Origin: Lachnospiraceae bacterium UBA7143 | Lineage (GTDB): Bacteria > Bacillota > Clostridia > Lachnospirales > Lachnospiraceae | Direction of reading: 5' to 3' | Assembly: GCA_002491905.1 (NCBI GenBank) | Contig: DKWV01000001.1 | Coordinates: forward strand, 1-64,000 | Length of the DNA stretch: 64,000 nt | Shown: positions 1 through 8,779 of the stretch, piece after piece | Numbering within the stretch: the first letter of the stretch is position 1 | Layout: each line of letters opens with the position of its first letter | Translations under genes and position numbers: made by a program | The notes under the pieces: generated by a model | The model's database searches: none | The model's input: only the letters and a program-made list of their open reading frames with translations | What the model was told of the DNA's origin: nothing

Positions 1-20
1 ATTCCTACCGTTCTCGCCAT
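1..20 (-). CDS. 5' end of a gene leaving the left edge
   Basis: A strong Shine-Dalgarno GGAGG (positions 26-30 on the minus strand) sits five bases before an ATG at 20-18, and the frame then reads M-A-R-T-V-G to the window edge. It is divergent from the membrane protein at 280. Only six residues are visible, so no function can be assigned. An MARTVG start is common in AAA-ATPase-like/PD-(D/E)XK proteins of Clostridia, but that is memory-based and weak. Confidence 0.5.
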
Positions 21-147
21 AACAACCTCCCGAATCCTGAATCTGTATCATAATTATACCCGCCATTCAAAAACACGTCAATCTTTTAATGGATATTCAT
101 ATCGCTGCTGTTTATAAAAATTTTACACAAACAAAAGTTTCCCTTCA

Positions 148-176
148 TTGACATCTGTCTGCAGAATATTTATCAT
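148..176 (+). promoter_or_regulatory. Sigma-A type promoter for the 280-1113 gene
   Basis: TTGACA at 148-153 and TATCAT at 171-176 are separated by 17 bases. The ATG lies about 100 bases downstream. Confidence 0.6.
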
Positions 177-279
177 TATATCATATTCACGGAAAAATCT
201 CACTCCCACAGAATAATGGTTTCATCCAGGCTGATGTGAAAACATCGCAGAATGCTTTGGGGAAAGAAAGGACTGTATT

Positions 280-1113
280 ATGTCAGCACAGAATTCGGTT
301 ATTGAGGAGATCAGGGAACAACAGAAAAAAGCTTTTGCCACCATGACACCAAAAGAAAAGCTCGCCTATTTCTGGGACTACTACAAGGTACACACAATCG
401 TGGCAATTATCGTGGTTGTCTTTGCCATAGGCCTCGTCAACTCCTACCGCTCCTACAAGCCCACCGCTTTCTATGCGGTTTTATTAAATGCGGATACCTA
501 CGGGGACAATGCCGCTGCCGCCAACGCGTGGAACGAAGATTTCATGGAATATGCGGGCATTGACCCTGATACCTGTCAGGTAAATATTGACACTTCCATA
601 GCCATATCCGCCGGCGGCGGCGACCAGTACGAGATCGCCAACCGGCAGAAGATGGCCGCCATGATGCACGCGGGGGATATCCACGCCATTGTGGCGGATA
701 CGGAAACTTTTGAAAGTTATGCCCGCCTCGAATACTTCTACGATCTGACCGATGTCTTTACCGAGGAGGAACTGACTCCCTATGCCGACCTGCTCTACTA
801 CACGGACGGCGCCGCCTTTGACGAGGAGACCGGCGACACACTGGAGGAAATGGAAGCGGCACAGGAGGCCGTCTACAACAAAGTAATCGACCACAGCGAT
901 CCGTCCTGCATGGAAAAGCCCGTGGCTGTAGGTATCCGCATCCCGCAGGCAGGAAACAGGCTGGGGGAGTCCGGCTACTATGACTATATTTTTGAAAACG
1001 ATTACACTTTTCAGGGATATCCTTCCGAGATCGTGATCGGGATTCCGCTGTCGGTGGAGAATCCCGAGTTAGTTCTCCAATTTCTTGCCTATCTGGAAGT
1101 CGGAAACGCTTAA
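280..1113 (+). CDS. Single-pass membrane protein of unknown function
   Basis: 277 residues. A charged cytoplasmic N terminus (residues 1-36) is followed by one hydrophobic membrane segment at about 37-55 and a large acidic, tyrosine-rich outer domain, so the topology is probably N-in/C-out. There is no cleavable signal peptide and no lipobox. AAAGGA lies 8 bases before the ATG and a good promoter at 148-176 supports this start. It runs convergently with gatB, with only 22 bases between the two stop codons. I do not recognise a named domain. The alternation of beta-strand-like segments in the outer part resembles an extracellular sensor or substrate-binding fold, but this is only an impression. 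Confidence 0.8.
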   Translation: MSAQNSVIEEIREQQKKAFATMTPKEKLAYFWDYYKVHTIVAIIVVVFAIGLVNSYRSYKPTAFYAVLLNADTYGDNAAAANAWNEDFMEYAGIDPDTCQVNIDTSIAISAGGGDQYEIANRQKMAAMMHAGDIHAIVADTETFESYARLEYFYDLTDVFTEEELTPYADLLYYTDGAAFDEETGDTLEEMEAAQEAVYNKVIDHSDPSCMEKPVAVGIRIPQAGNRLGESGYYDYIFENDYTFQGYPSEIVIGIPLSVENPELVLQFLAYLEVGNA

Positions 1114-1135
1114 TGCCCTGGCTTGTTGTCTATCG

Positions 1136-2569
1136 TTACAGCAGTTCTTTCAACATCCTGTTCACGGCTCCCGGATCGGCCTTCCCCTTCATGGCCTTCA
1201 TGGTCTGTCCCACCAGGAAACCGATGGCCTTCTCCTTACCGTTCCGGTAATCCTCCACGGACTGGGGATTTGCAGCGATCACTTCCTCTATGGTCTTCTT
1301 CAGGGCACCTTCATCGTTTACGGTCTTTAATCCCTTCTCTTCCACATACTGTTCGGGATCCACATTTTCCTCAAACATGGCCTCAAAGACTTCCTTTGCC
1401 ACCGAACTGTTAATCTGTTTTGTATCCGTAAGGGCTATCAGCTTCGCCAGATTTTCCGGTGAAAAACGCAGATCGGAGGCATCCGTCTCCCGCTCCTTCA
1501 TGAGACGCAGGGTTTCTCCCATAATCCAGTTGGACACCTTCTTGGGCTGTGCCCCCAGCGCCACCGTCGCCTCAAACAGGTCAGCCAACGCTTTCTCCCC
1601 TGTAATAATCTCAATGTCATAGTCGGGAATGTCAAACTCTTCCCGGTAGCGGGCCATCTTCTCGGTGCGAAACTCCGGCTGTTTTGCACGGATTTCCTCA
1701 AGCATCTCCCCGCTGACGTTAACCGGGGTCAGGTCTGGATCCGGGAAGTAGCGGTAGTCCTGGGCATCCTCCTTGCTCCGCATAGCGTAGGACTCCCCTT
1801 TTGCGTCATCCCATCTTCTGGTCTCCTGCACCACGCTCTCACCCGCTTCAATCAGGTCAATCTGCCGCTCCGCCTCCCCCTCTATGGCCCTTGTAATGGC
1901 CCTGAAGCTGTTCAGGTTCTTCATCTCCGTCCGTGTGCCGAACTTCTCCGCCCCCGCTTCCCTGACGGAAAGGTTCACATCTGCCCGCATGGAGCCTTCC
2001 TGCAGCTTGCAGTCCGAAGCGCCCAGATACTGGATCAGCAGACGGAGTTTCTCCAGATAAGCGATCACTTCCTCGGCGCTTCGCATATCAGGCTCAGAAA
2101 CAATCTCAATCAGCGGCACGCCGGAACGGTTATAGTCTACCAGGCTGCAGTCCTCCCACTCGTCATGAATCAGCTTGCCCGCATCTTCCTCCATATGAAT
2201 TTCGTGAATACCCACGGTCTTTTTGCCGCCCTGCTCCGTCTCGATCTCCACGCCGCCGTTTCTGCAGATAGGAAGGTAAAGCTGGGAAATCTGGTAGTTC
2301 TGCGGATTGTCCGGGTAAAAGTAATTTTTTCTGTCAAATTTCGCATAGCGTGTGATTTCGCAGTTCGTCGCCAGCCCCACCGCTATGGCGTATTCCAAAA
2401 CCTGTTTATTCAGGACAGGCAGAGAGCCGGGCATTCCCGTGCAGACCGGGCAGGTCTGGGTGTTTGGCTTGGCCCCGAAAGCGGTGGAACAGCCGCAGAA
2501 AATCTTTGTTTTGGTGGCCAGTTCCACATGGACCTCCAAACCGATTACTGTCTCATATTGTTTGCTCAT
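1136..2569 (-). CDS. gatB: Asp-tRNA(Asn)/Glu-tRNA(Gln) amidotransferase subunit B
   Basis: 477 residues, normal length for GatB. It carries the kinase-like half that phosphorylates the aminoacyl ester on tRNA so that GatA-derived ammonia can amidate it. Visible marks are the VIGLEVHVEL start, the cysteine pairs CGC and CPVC of the zinc site near residues 25-43, and the YqeY-like C-terminal helical domain. The ATG at 2569 was chosen because GGAGGG sits four bases upstream; a more upstream in-frame ATG would overlap the gatA stop. It is the last gene of aspS-gatC-gatA-gatB, 12 bases after gatA. Confidence 0.97.
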   Translation of the reverse strand: MSKQYETVIGLEVHVELATKTKIFCGCSTAFGAKPNTQTCPVCTGMPGSLPVLNKQVLEYAIAVGLATNCEITRYAKFDRKNYFYPDNPQNYQISQLYLPICRNGGVEIETEQGGKKTVGIHEIHMEEDAGKLIHDEWEDCSLVDYNRSGVPLIEIVSEPDMRSAEEVIAYLEKLRLLIQYLGASDCKLQEGSMRADVNLSVREAGAEKFGTRTEMKNLNSFRAITRAIEGEAERQIDLIEAGESVVQETRRWDDAKGESYAMRSKEDAQDYRYFPDPDLTPVNVSGEMLEEIRAKQPEFRTEKMARYREEFDIPDYDIEIITGEKALADLFEATVALGAQPKKVSNWIMGETLRLMKERETDASDLRFSPENLAKLIALTDTKQINSSVAKEVFEAMFEENVDPEQYVEEKGLKTVNDEGALKKTIEEVIAANPQSVEDYRNGKEKAIGFLVGQTMKAMKGKADPGAVNRMLKELL

Positions 2570-2581
2570 AATACCCTCCAT

Positions 2582-4015
2582 CTACTCGTTCTGCTCATAA
2601 GTATACGCCGCCCTAAGCAGCTTCTTCTCCTGAAAGCAGTCCCCGATCAGCTGCAGGCCAATGGGCAGCCCCTTACTGTCCTGCCCGCAGGGAACGCTGA
2701 TTCCCGGCAGTCCCGCCAGATTTACGGCGATGGTGTAAATATCGCCCAGATACATTTTAATCGGGTCCGCCAGACTCTCTCCCAGCTTCGGCGCAGTGGT
2801 GGGCGCAACAGGCCCCAGAATCAGGTCATATTTTGCAAATGCCGCATCGAAAGCCTTTTTAATCAGCGCCTTCACCTTCAAAGCCTTCAGATAATAGGCG
2901 TCGTAGTAGCCGGAGCTTAAGACGAAGGAACCAAGCATAATGCGGCGCTTTACCTCCTCGCCAAAGCCCTCGGAGCGGGATTTCTTATACATATTGTGAA
3001 GTCCCGCGTACTCTTCGGTGCGATAGCCGTACTTGATGCCGTCGAACCGCTCCAGATTGGAGCTTGCCTCCGCTGCCGCGATGGTGTAGTAAGCGGGAAT
3101 CGCATATTCCACCAGACTCAAATCAAACCGCTCCACCACCGCTCCTTTGTTCTCCAACACATCCGCCGCCCGCAGGACAGCCGCCCGCACCTCGTCGTCT
3201 AGTCCTTCCCCCAGATAATCATTGGGAATGCCGATGCGCAGTCCCTTCACATCCTCCGCAAGAGCTGCCGTAAAATCCGTATCCTCCCTGGAAACGGAGG
3301 TGGAATCCTTCAGATCATGGGATGCCAGTGCCTCAAGCACCGCCGCACAGTCCGTCACATCTTTCGTCAGCGGGCCGATCTGATCCAATGAGGAGCCGTA
3401 GGCAATCAGCCCGTAGCGTGAAACCGTGCCATAAGTGGGTTTCATGCCAACCACGCCGCAGTAGGACGCCGGCTGTCTGATAGAACCGCCCGTATCGGAA
3501 CCGATGGCGTAAATACACTCTCCCGCCGCCACCGCCGCCGCCGAACCGCCCGATGAGCCACCGGGCACATGCTCTGTATTTCTCGGGTTCTTTGTGGGAC
3601 CGTAAGCAGAAGTTTCCGTGGTTGATCCCATAGCAAACTCGTCCATATTGGTCTTACCCAGAATCACCGCTCCCGCCTTCTGCAGATTCAGAACGGCCTC
3701 CGCCGTGTAGGTGGGCACAAAGTTATGCAGAATCTTAGAGGAACAGGTGGTGAGCAGTCCTTCCGTGCAGATATTATCCTTCACTGCCACCGGCACGCCG
3801 GCTAACGGCCCTGTCAACTCTCCCGCCTCGATCCGCTCCTGCACCTTCTTTGCCTGCGTAAACGCCCCGTCCGCATCCACCGTCACATAGCAGTTATACT
3901 TCTTATCTTCCTTTTCAATCTGCGCAAGCACTGCCTCCGTGGCCTCTACAGCGGTGGTTTTGCCCGCCCGTATGGCGGCCGCAAGCTGTGTCGCAGTCAT
4001 ATCTACTATATTCAT
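2582..4015 (-). CDS. gatA: Asp-tRNA(Asn)/Glu-tRNA(Gln) amidotransferase subunit A
   Basis: 477 residues, amidase-signature family. It hydrolyses glutamine (or asparagine) and channels ammonia to GatB. The family hallmark GGSSGGSAAAVAAG, the VAVKDNI lysine region and GSDTGGSIRQPA with the catalytic serines are all present, so the Ser-cisSer-Lys triad looks intact. The longer open frame reaches 4117, but the start at 4015 gives the conserved MNIVDMTATQL and has AAAGGA eight bases upstream. It lies 25 bases after gatC. Confidence 0.97.
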   Translation of the reverse strand: MNIVDMTATQLAAAIRAGKTTAVEATEAVLAQIEKEDKKYNCYVTVDADGAFTQAKKVQERIEAGELTGPLAGVPVAVKDNICTEGLLTTCSSKILHNFVPTYTAEAVLNLQKAGAVILGKTNMDEFAMGSTTETSAYGPTKNPRNTEHVPGGSSGGSAAAVAAGECIYAIGSDTGGSIRQPASYCGVVGMKPTYGTVSRYGLIAYGSSLDQIGPLTKDVTDCAAVLEALASHDLKDSTSVSREDTDFTAALAEDVKGLRIGIPNDYLGEGLDDEVRAAVLRAADVLENKGAVVERFDLSLVEYAIPAYYTIAAAEASSNLERFDGIKYGYRTEEYAGLHNMYKKSRSEGFGEEVKRRIMLGSFVLSSGYYDAYYLKALKVKALIKKAFDAAFAKYDLILGPVAPTTAPKLGESLADPIKMYLGDIYTIAVNLAGLPGISVPCGQDSKGLPIGLQLIGDCFQEKKLLRAAYTYEQNE

Positions 4016-4040
4016 GAAGCACTTTTCCTTTCTCACGCTG

Positions 4041-4334
4041 TTATTCGAACGTCCGCGGCACCACAAACATCCCATCTTTCTCCTGCGGCGCATTGGACAA
4101 CAGCCGTTCCCTTTCATCCCCGTTTGTCACTACGTCCTCCCGGAACACATTCTCCACAGGGAATACATGGGACATCGGCTCCACGTCCGTGGTGTCAAGC
4201 TCTCCCAGCTTGTCGATATAGTCAAGCATCCGCCCCATATCCGCCTTCGCCTGCTCCTTCTCCTCGCCGGACAATTCCAGTTTAGCGAGGATGCCTACAT
4301 ATTCTATTGTCTCGTCGCTTATCACATTTGCCAT
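4041..4334 (-). CDS. gatC: Asp-tRNA(Asn)/Glu-tRNA(Gln) amidotransferase subunit C
   Basis: 97 residues. This small subunit wraps around the GatA-GatB interface and stabilises the complex. The helical N terminus (ISDETIEYVGILAKLELS) and the motif MLDYIDKLGELDTTDVEPMSHV are typical of GatC. It starts three bases after the aspS stop, so translation of the two is probably coupled. Confidence 0.95.
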   Translation of the reverse strand: MANVISDETIEYVGILAKLELSGEEKEQAKADMGRMLDYIDKLGELDTTDVEPMSHVFPVENVFREDVVTNGDERERLLSNAPQEKDGMFVVPRTFE

Positions 4335-4337
4335 TGT

Positions 4338-6089
4338 TTACGCCCTCACTTTAATATGCACTTCCCTCAGCTGCTGCTCCGTCACATCCCCCGGCGCGCC
4401 GCACATCAGATCCTGCGCGGAACCGCTCATGGGGAAAGCGATAACCTCCCTGATATTCTCCTCATTGCGCAGCAGCATAATCATGCGGTCAACGCCCGGT
4501 GCCATGCCGGCGTGCGGGGGTGCTCCGAACTGGAACGCATTGTACAGCGCGCCGAACTTGGTCTTTAACGTCTCCTCATCATAACCCGCGATGGCAAAAG
4601 CTTTCTCCATAATCTCCATGTCGTGGTTACGCACCGCGCCGGAAGAAAGCTCCACACCGTTGCAGACGATATCGTACTGATATGCCAGCACCTCCAGCGG
4701 ATCCATATTGTTCAGCGCCTTAAGCCCCCCCTGCGGCATGGAGAAGGGATTGTGGGTAAAGCCGATCTGCTTCGTCTCCGGGTCACGCTCGAACATAGGG
4801 AAATCGTTGATATAGCAGAACCGGTACGCGTTCTTTTCCATCAGATCCAGCTTCTGCCCCAGCTCCGTGCGGAGCTGCCCCGCATAGTAGGCCGCCCGCT
4901 CCTCCTTATCCGCGATAAAGAAAATCGTGTCACCCACGGCAAGGTTCGCCAATTCGCGAAGCTCTCCCTTTTTCTCCTCGGGGATAAACTTGTCGATAGG
5001 ACCTTTGTAGCTTAAATCTTCCGCTACTTCCAGATAGCCGAGGCCGCCCATGCCCATATCCGTGGCAAACTTTAACAGTTTCTCATGGAAGCCCTTCGAC
5101 ATCTCCGCGTGCACCTTGATCGCCCGGACTGTTCTGCCCTGAAACGGCTTGAAGGTACAGGTCTGGAAAAAGTCTGTCAGGTCAATGATCCGCAGCGGGT
5201 TCCTCAGATCCGGCTTATCCGTGCCAAACTCCAGCATTGCCTGCTTATAGCTGATAATCGGGTAAGGCGCTTTCGTCACAGCCGCCCCTTCCGGCGCAAA
5301 TTTCTCAAATACGGCGGAGAGCACTTCCTCACCCACCGCAAACACATCCTCCTGCGTGGCAAAACTCATCTCAAAGTCCAGCTGGTAAAATTCGCCGGGC
5401 GAGCGGTCCGCCCTCGCATCCTCATCCCGGAAACAGGGCGCGATCTGGAAATACTTGTCAAATCCCGACACCATAAGGAGCTGCTTGAACTGCTGGGGCG
5501 CCTGTGGCAGGGCGTAAAACTTACCCTTATATTTCCTCGAAGGCACAATATAGTCCCTTGCGCCCTCCGGGGAAGACGCACACAGGATCGGTGTCTGAAT
5601 CTCCAGAAATCCCATCTCCGTCATCTTTTCCCGCAGATAAGCAATCACCTGGGAGCGGAATATAATATTGTCCTTCACCTTCTGGTTGCGCAGGTCAAGA
5701 TAACGGTATTTCAGGCGCACATCCTCCCTTGTTTCCTTAGAAGTCATAATCTCAAAGGGAAGCTGTTTATAGACTCTGCCAAGCACATCCACCTTATGCG
5801 CCTCCAGCTCGATGGTTCCTGTGGGAATCCTTGGGTTGTAGGTCTCCTCATCCCGCTTTTCGATCAGGCCCTCAATGGAAACGCTCATTTCCTTGGAAAG
5901 TCCATCCAGAAGGGAGGTGTCCCGCATCACCACCTGCAGCACCCCATACATATCCCGCAGATCCACAAACGACACGCCGCCGTGATCCCTGATATTCTCG
6001 ATCCAGCCCGCCACACGCAATTCTCTGCCGATATCGTCCTCGCTGATTTCCTGTAAAGTTACGTCCCTGTAAATGTTTTTGTTTGTCAT
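4338..6089 (-). CDS. aspS: Aspartyl-tRNA synthetase, probably non-discriminating (Asp/Asn)
   Basis: 583 residues, bacterial-type AspRS. The order is an N-terminal OB-fold anticodon domain (about 1-110), class II catalytic core with motif 2 FRDEDARADRSPGEF, the GAD insertion domain (about 290-410), and motif 3 GVDRMIMLL near the end. It is the first gene of an operon with gatCAB. Together with an upstream T-box whose specifier reads AAC (Asn), this implies that the enzyme charges tRNA(Asn) with Asp for amidation as well as tRNA(Asp). Non-discrimination is inferred from context, not from a residue test. Confidence 0.95.
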   Translation of the reverse strand: MTNKNIYRDVTLQEISEDDIGRELRVAGWIENIRDHGGVSFVDLRDMYGVLQVVMRDTSLLDGLSKEMSVSIEGLIEKRDEETYNPRIPTGTIELEAHKVDVLGRVYKQLPFEIMTSKETREDVRLKYRYLDLRNQKVKDNIIFRSQVIAYLREKMTEMGFLEIQTPILCASSPEGARDYIVPSRKYKGKFYALPQAPQQFKQLLMVSGFDKYFQIAPCFRDEDARADRSPGEFYQLDFEMSFATQEDVFAVGEEVLSAVFEKFAPEGAAVTKAPYPIISYKQAMLEFGTDKPDLRNPLRIIDLTDFFQTCTFKPFQGRTVRAIKVHAEMSKGFHEKLLKFATDMGMGGLGYLEVAEDLSYKGPIDKFIPEEKKGELRELANLAVGDTIFFIADKEERAAYYAGQLRTELGQKLDLMEKNAYRFCYINDFPMFERDPETKQIGFTHNPFSMPQGGLKALNNMDPLEVLAYQYDIVCNGVELSSGAVRNHDMEIMEKAFAIAGYDEETLKTKFGALYNAFQFGAPPHAGMAPGVDRMIMLLRNEENIREVIAFPMSGSAQDLMCGAPGDVTEQQLREVHIKVRA

Positions 6090-6118
6090 GGCTGCCTCTC
6101 CTCTTCATAAATATGCCT

Positions 6119-6239
6119 TGTATAAGCAGATTCGAGATGCTACGCATCTCTCATTCGCGTTGCTCGTCATAAGCCTTACAAAACATTCGCTCATGCAAGC
6201 ACGACTCATGTTCCGCAAGCCTTCTGACTCTGCTTATAC
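6119..6239. repeat. 121-bp element with 11-bp terminal inverted repeats in the aspS leader
   Basis: GTATAAGCAGA at 6119-6129 and its exact complement TCTGCTTATAC at 6229-6239 bound the element. It contains an inner perfect hairpin GAGATGC/GCATCTC. It lies in the transcribed leader between the T-box terminator and the aspS start. Related sequence occurs after the glnA leader hairpin (11645-11657) and after the ABC-operon terminator (30788-30825). Confidence 0.65.
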
Positions 6240-6240
6240 G

Positions 6241-6276
6241 CACAAAACGCCCCGGAACACATTGCTGTATTCCGGG
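6241..6276 (-). terminator. T-box intrinsic terminator
   Basis: On the minus strand CCCGGAA and TTCCGGG form a stem with a short loop, followed by CGTTTTG. It is the regulated terminator of the T-box. Confidence 0.8.
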
Positions 6277-6593
6277 ACGGATATTTTTGATTATCCGCGG
6301 TACCACCCGCATTGATAAGCCGACATCTCCTTCGAGATGTAATTCGTCTTACCCTCTCAAACACTTAACGCGTGTAACGTACTGCCCTAGCCCCGTTCAT
6401 GACACGCGCGTCATTTTCCACATCACGGCTTATTTCACATGCCGTTACCATGTCACGGAGTTCAGACAATCTGCTCCGGAGCGTTCCCATCCCTGTCTTT
6501 CACAAACGGCGCTCTCAGTCGGTGACGCCGTATTCCTGTCGCTTCCCTCAGGGTGAGTCTCCTTCATTGCATTTTTGTATACAAATATACACT
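6241..6593 (-). promoter_or_regulatory. T-box riboswitch controlling aspS-gatCAB, specifier AAC (Asn)
   Basis: On the minus strand the canonical 14-base T-box (GGGTGGTACCGCGG) is at 6295-6308 and is followed by the terminator at 6250-6276. At the base of Stem I, GGAG pairs with CTCC, and the bases just before CTCC read AAC-G (AAC at 6483-6485). This is where T-box leaders place the specifier codon plus a purine. Uncharged tRNA(Asn) would therefore permit read-through. The T-box call is firm. The AAC assignment is by hand and less certain. Confidence 0.92.
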
Positions 6594-6599
6594 TATATT

Positions 6600-6628
6600 C
6601 TTATATCATATCACTGTGTGAAATGCAA
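6600..6628 (-). promoter_or_regulatory. Promoter of the aspS T-box leader
   Basis: TTGCAT (6623-6628) and TATAAG (6600-6605) are 17 bases apart on the minus strand. Transcription would begin just before Stem I of the T-box. Confidence 0.5.
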
Positions 6629-6639
6629 GTCTTGTACCC

Positions 6640-6665
6640 AAAAAAATACAAAGCCCTTGGTATTT
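6640..6665 (-). terminator. Intrinsic terminator after the dapF-dapL-phosphatase unit
   Basis: On the minus strand AAATAC and GTATTT form a stem that runs into seven T. It separates the upstream unit from the aspS promoter. Confidence 0.65.
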
Positions 6666-6672
6666 CAGTAAA

Positions 6673-6759
6673 CTATTCTCTCAGTGAAGTGACCGGCACC
6701 ACATACACGCCGTCTTCCCGCCTGTAAGCCGCGTTGGAAAGACCGCAGACCACGCACAT
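6673..6759 (-). CDS. Possible 28-residue CxxC small protein
   Basis: ATG at 6759 opens a frame beginning MCVVCGLSNAAYRREDGVYV and ending at TAG 6673-6675, just before a terminator. It begins with a C-x2-C pair, as in a half zinc ribbon. The frame is also open upstream for about 30 lysine/arginine-rich codons that overlap the phosphatase 3' end, but without an ATG. The Shine-Dalgarno is weak. Position and composition make a real small protein possible, not proven. Confidence 0.35.
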   Translation of the reverse strand: MCVVCGLSNAAYRREDGVYVVPVTSLRE

Positions 6760-6836
6760 GATTTTGGGTCTTTTCCCGCCGTTTTCCTTTTTAACCGTCT
6801 CCCGTTTCCGCTTTGCAAAAGTCTTTCTTACGCCGC

Positions 6837-7475
6837 TTACATATAAATTTTTGCCAGCTTCCCCAGCTGCGCTTCGTCCGCCTCCACAAACATGCCAGCA
6901 TTCTCGTCGTATCTGGCGAAGCGGTTGCCGCCTTCCGTATGGCTGATCCGGTAAATACTGCCCTGTGTGATGCAGGCCGCCCGCCCGTTATAGGGAATCG
7001 GCTCTTTTGCGGCCGCCTCCAAAAGAGCAAACAAAACCGCACCGTGGGCCACCAGCAAAATACGGTCTGCCCCGGAAAAGTCATCCGCTATTTTGTCAAA
7101 CGCCTCGCCCGCCCGCTTCACCAGCTCCTCCCGGGATTCCATGCCGGGAAAATGACAGCCGGAATATTTTTTCTCCCCTTCTTCCAGCGTCATGCCTTCC
7201 CCCTCACCGAAGCTCCGCTCGATAAGAAGCGTCTCCACAACAATCTTTTCCACGGGATAATCCAGCAGGACCGCCGCGATCTCAGCGCTCTCCCGCGCCC
7301 GCTTCAGTGGACTTGAAACAATAGCATCCATACGGATGCCCAGATCGCGCAGCTTTCCGGCCGTTTCTTCCACCTGTGCCCGTCCGCGCGCATTTAAGAC
7401 CGTATCCGCATGCCCCTGCAGCCGTCCCGTCCTGTTCCAGTCTGTCTCCCCATGCCGAAGTAAGTAGATATCCAT
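6837..7475 (-). CDS. Histidine phosphatase family protein (phosphoglycerate mutase-like)
   Basis: 212 residues. The RHGE motif (LLRHGETDWN, residues 5-14) supplies the phospho-accepting histidine, and the second catalytic histidine is in LLVAHGAV near residue 151. The family covers cofactor-dependent phosphoglycerate mutases, alpha-ribazole phosphatases and broad-range phosphatases; the sequence alone does not separate them. The ATG directly abuts the dapL stop, so it is translated from the dapF-dapL transcript. Confidence 0.88.
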   Translation of the reverse strand: MDIYLLRHGETDWNRTGRLQGHADTVLNARGRAQVEETAGKLRDLGIRMDAIVSSPLKRARESAEIAAVLLDYPVEKIVVETLLIERSFGEGEGMTLEEGEKKYSGCHFPGMESREELVKRAGEAFDKIADDFSGADRILLVAHGAVLFALLEAAAKEPIPYNGRAACITQGSIYRISHTEGGNRFARYDENAGMFVEADEAQLGKLAKIYM

Positions 7476-8696
7476 TTAAGCCCCCAGTTTCTTAATCCGG
7501 TCCACCGCCTCCACGGTACTTTCGTAACTTCCAAACGCTGTCAACCTGAAATACGTCTCGCCGCTCGGCCCAAAACCCGACCCGGGCGTCCCAACCACAT
7601 TGGCCGTCTCCAACAGATAGTCAAAAAATTCCCAGCTTGTCATGCCGTCCGGCGCCTTTAACCAGATATAAGGCGCATTGACACCGCCCGAAACCGTGTA
7701 ACCCGCGCTTTTTAAGCCCTCCAGGATGTAGGCTGCGTTCTTCATGTAATAAGCCACCAGCTCCTTCGTCTCCCGCTTCCCGGCTTCGCTGTAGACTGCC
7801 TCGCCCGCCCTCTGGATGATATAAGGTGCGCCGTTATACTTGGTGCCGTGGCGTCTCGCCCAGAGCCCGTGAAGGGACACGTCCCCCACTTTAAGCTCCT
7901 TCGGAATCACGGTAAATCCCAGACGCACGCCGGTAAAACCCGCGTTCTTAGAGAAAGAGCGAAGCTCTATGGCGCAGGTTCTCGCCCCCTCACACTCATA
8001 AATACTGTGGGGCACATCCGCCTCGGAAATATAAGCCTCGTAAGCCGCGTCATAAATAATAACAGAGCCGTTTCTGTTGGCATAATCCACCCACTCCTGC
8101 AGCTGCGCCTTTGTGATCGTCGAGCCGGTAGGATTGTTGGGAAAACAGAGGTAAATCAGATCAGGCACGGTTTTGGGCAATTCCGGCGCAAACCCATTCT
8201 CCGCCGTACAGGGCATGTAAATCACATCGCTCCATTTTCCCGTGCCCTCATCATAAGCGCCCGCCCTGCCCGCCATCACATTGGTGTCCACATACACCGG
8301 ATAGACGGGATCGCAGACCGCAATCCTATTGTCCGTGGCAAAAATCTCCTGAATGTTGCCGGAATCGCACTTCGCGCCGTCGGACACAAAGATCTCGTCC
8401 GCTTCTATCTGGCAGCCTCTCGTCTTATAATCATTCTCCGCAATGGCGCTCCGCAGAAATTCGTAGCCCAGGTCCGGCGCGTAGCCGCGGAAAGTCTTCT
8501 CGTCCGCCATCTCGTCCACCGCCTTATGCAGCGCGCCGATCACTGCGGGGGAAAGCGGCCTTGTCACATCGCCGATTCCCAGCCGGATGATTTTTTTGTC
8601 CGGGTTTGCCGCCGCATAAGCGTTCACCTTCCTGCCGATAGTGGAAAAGAGGTAGCTCCCGGGCAGTTTCAGATAATTGTCATTTATTTTAACCAT
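7476..8696 (-). CDS. dapL: LL-diaminopimelate aminotransferase
   Basis: 406 residues, class I/II PLP aminotransferase. It converts tetrahydrodipicolinate plus glutamate to LL-diaminopimelate in one step, bypassing the succinylase or acetylase route of lysine and peptidoglycan synthesis. The PLP lysine lies in SFSKNAGFTGVRLGF, and the N terminus VKINDNYLKLPGSYLFS is typical of DapL. The start at 8696 has AAAGGA about nine bases upstream. The neighbour dapF acts on its product, which fixes the function. HisC-like or AspC-like roles are unlikely. Confidence 0.95.
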   Translation of the reverse strand: MVKINDNYLKLPGSYLFSTIGRKVNAYAAANPDKKIIRLGIGDVTRPLSPAVIGALHKAVDEMADEKTFRGYAPDLGYEFLRSAIAENDYKTRGCQIEADEIFVSDGAKCDSGNIQEIFATDNRIAVCDPVYPVYVDTNVMAGRAGAYDEGTGKWSDVIYMPCTAENGFAPELPKTVPDLIYLCFPNNPTGSTITKAQLQEWVDYANRNGSVIIYDAAYEAYISEADVPHSIYECEGARTCAIELRSFSKNAGFTGVRLGFTVIPKELKVGDVSLHGLWARRHGTKYNGAPYIIQRAGEAVYSEAGKRETKELVAYYMKNAAYILEGLKSAGYTVSGGVNAPYIWLKAPDGMTSWEFFDYLLETANVVGTPGSGFGPSGETYFRLTAFGSYESTVEAVDRIKKLGA

Positions 8697-8779
8697 AGTT
8701 TTCCAATCCTTTCTCATCACAATATTATGTAAACCCGCAAATTCCTGTTACCCTAAAAACGCTTTATGCTCCACACCCT

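Noticed and set aside
6287..6671. Two overlapping plus-strand frames near 6.3-6.7 kb
   Set aside because: They lie antisense to the T-box leader, which explains the sequence.
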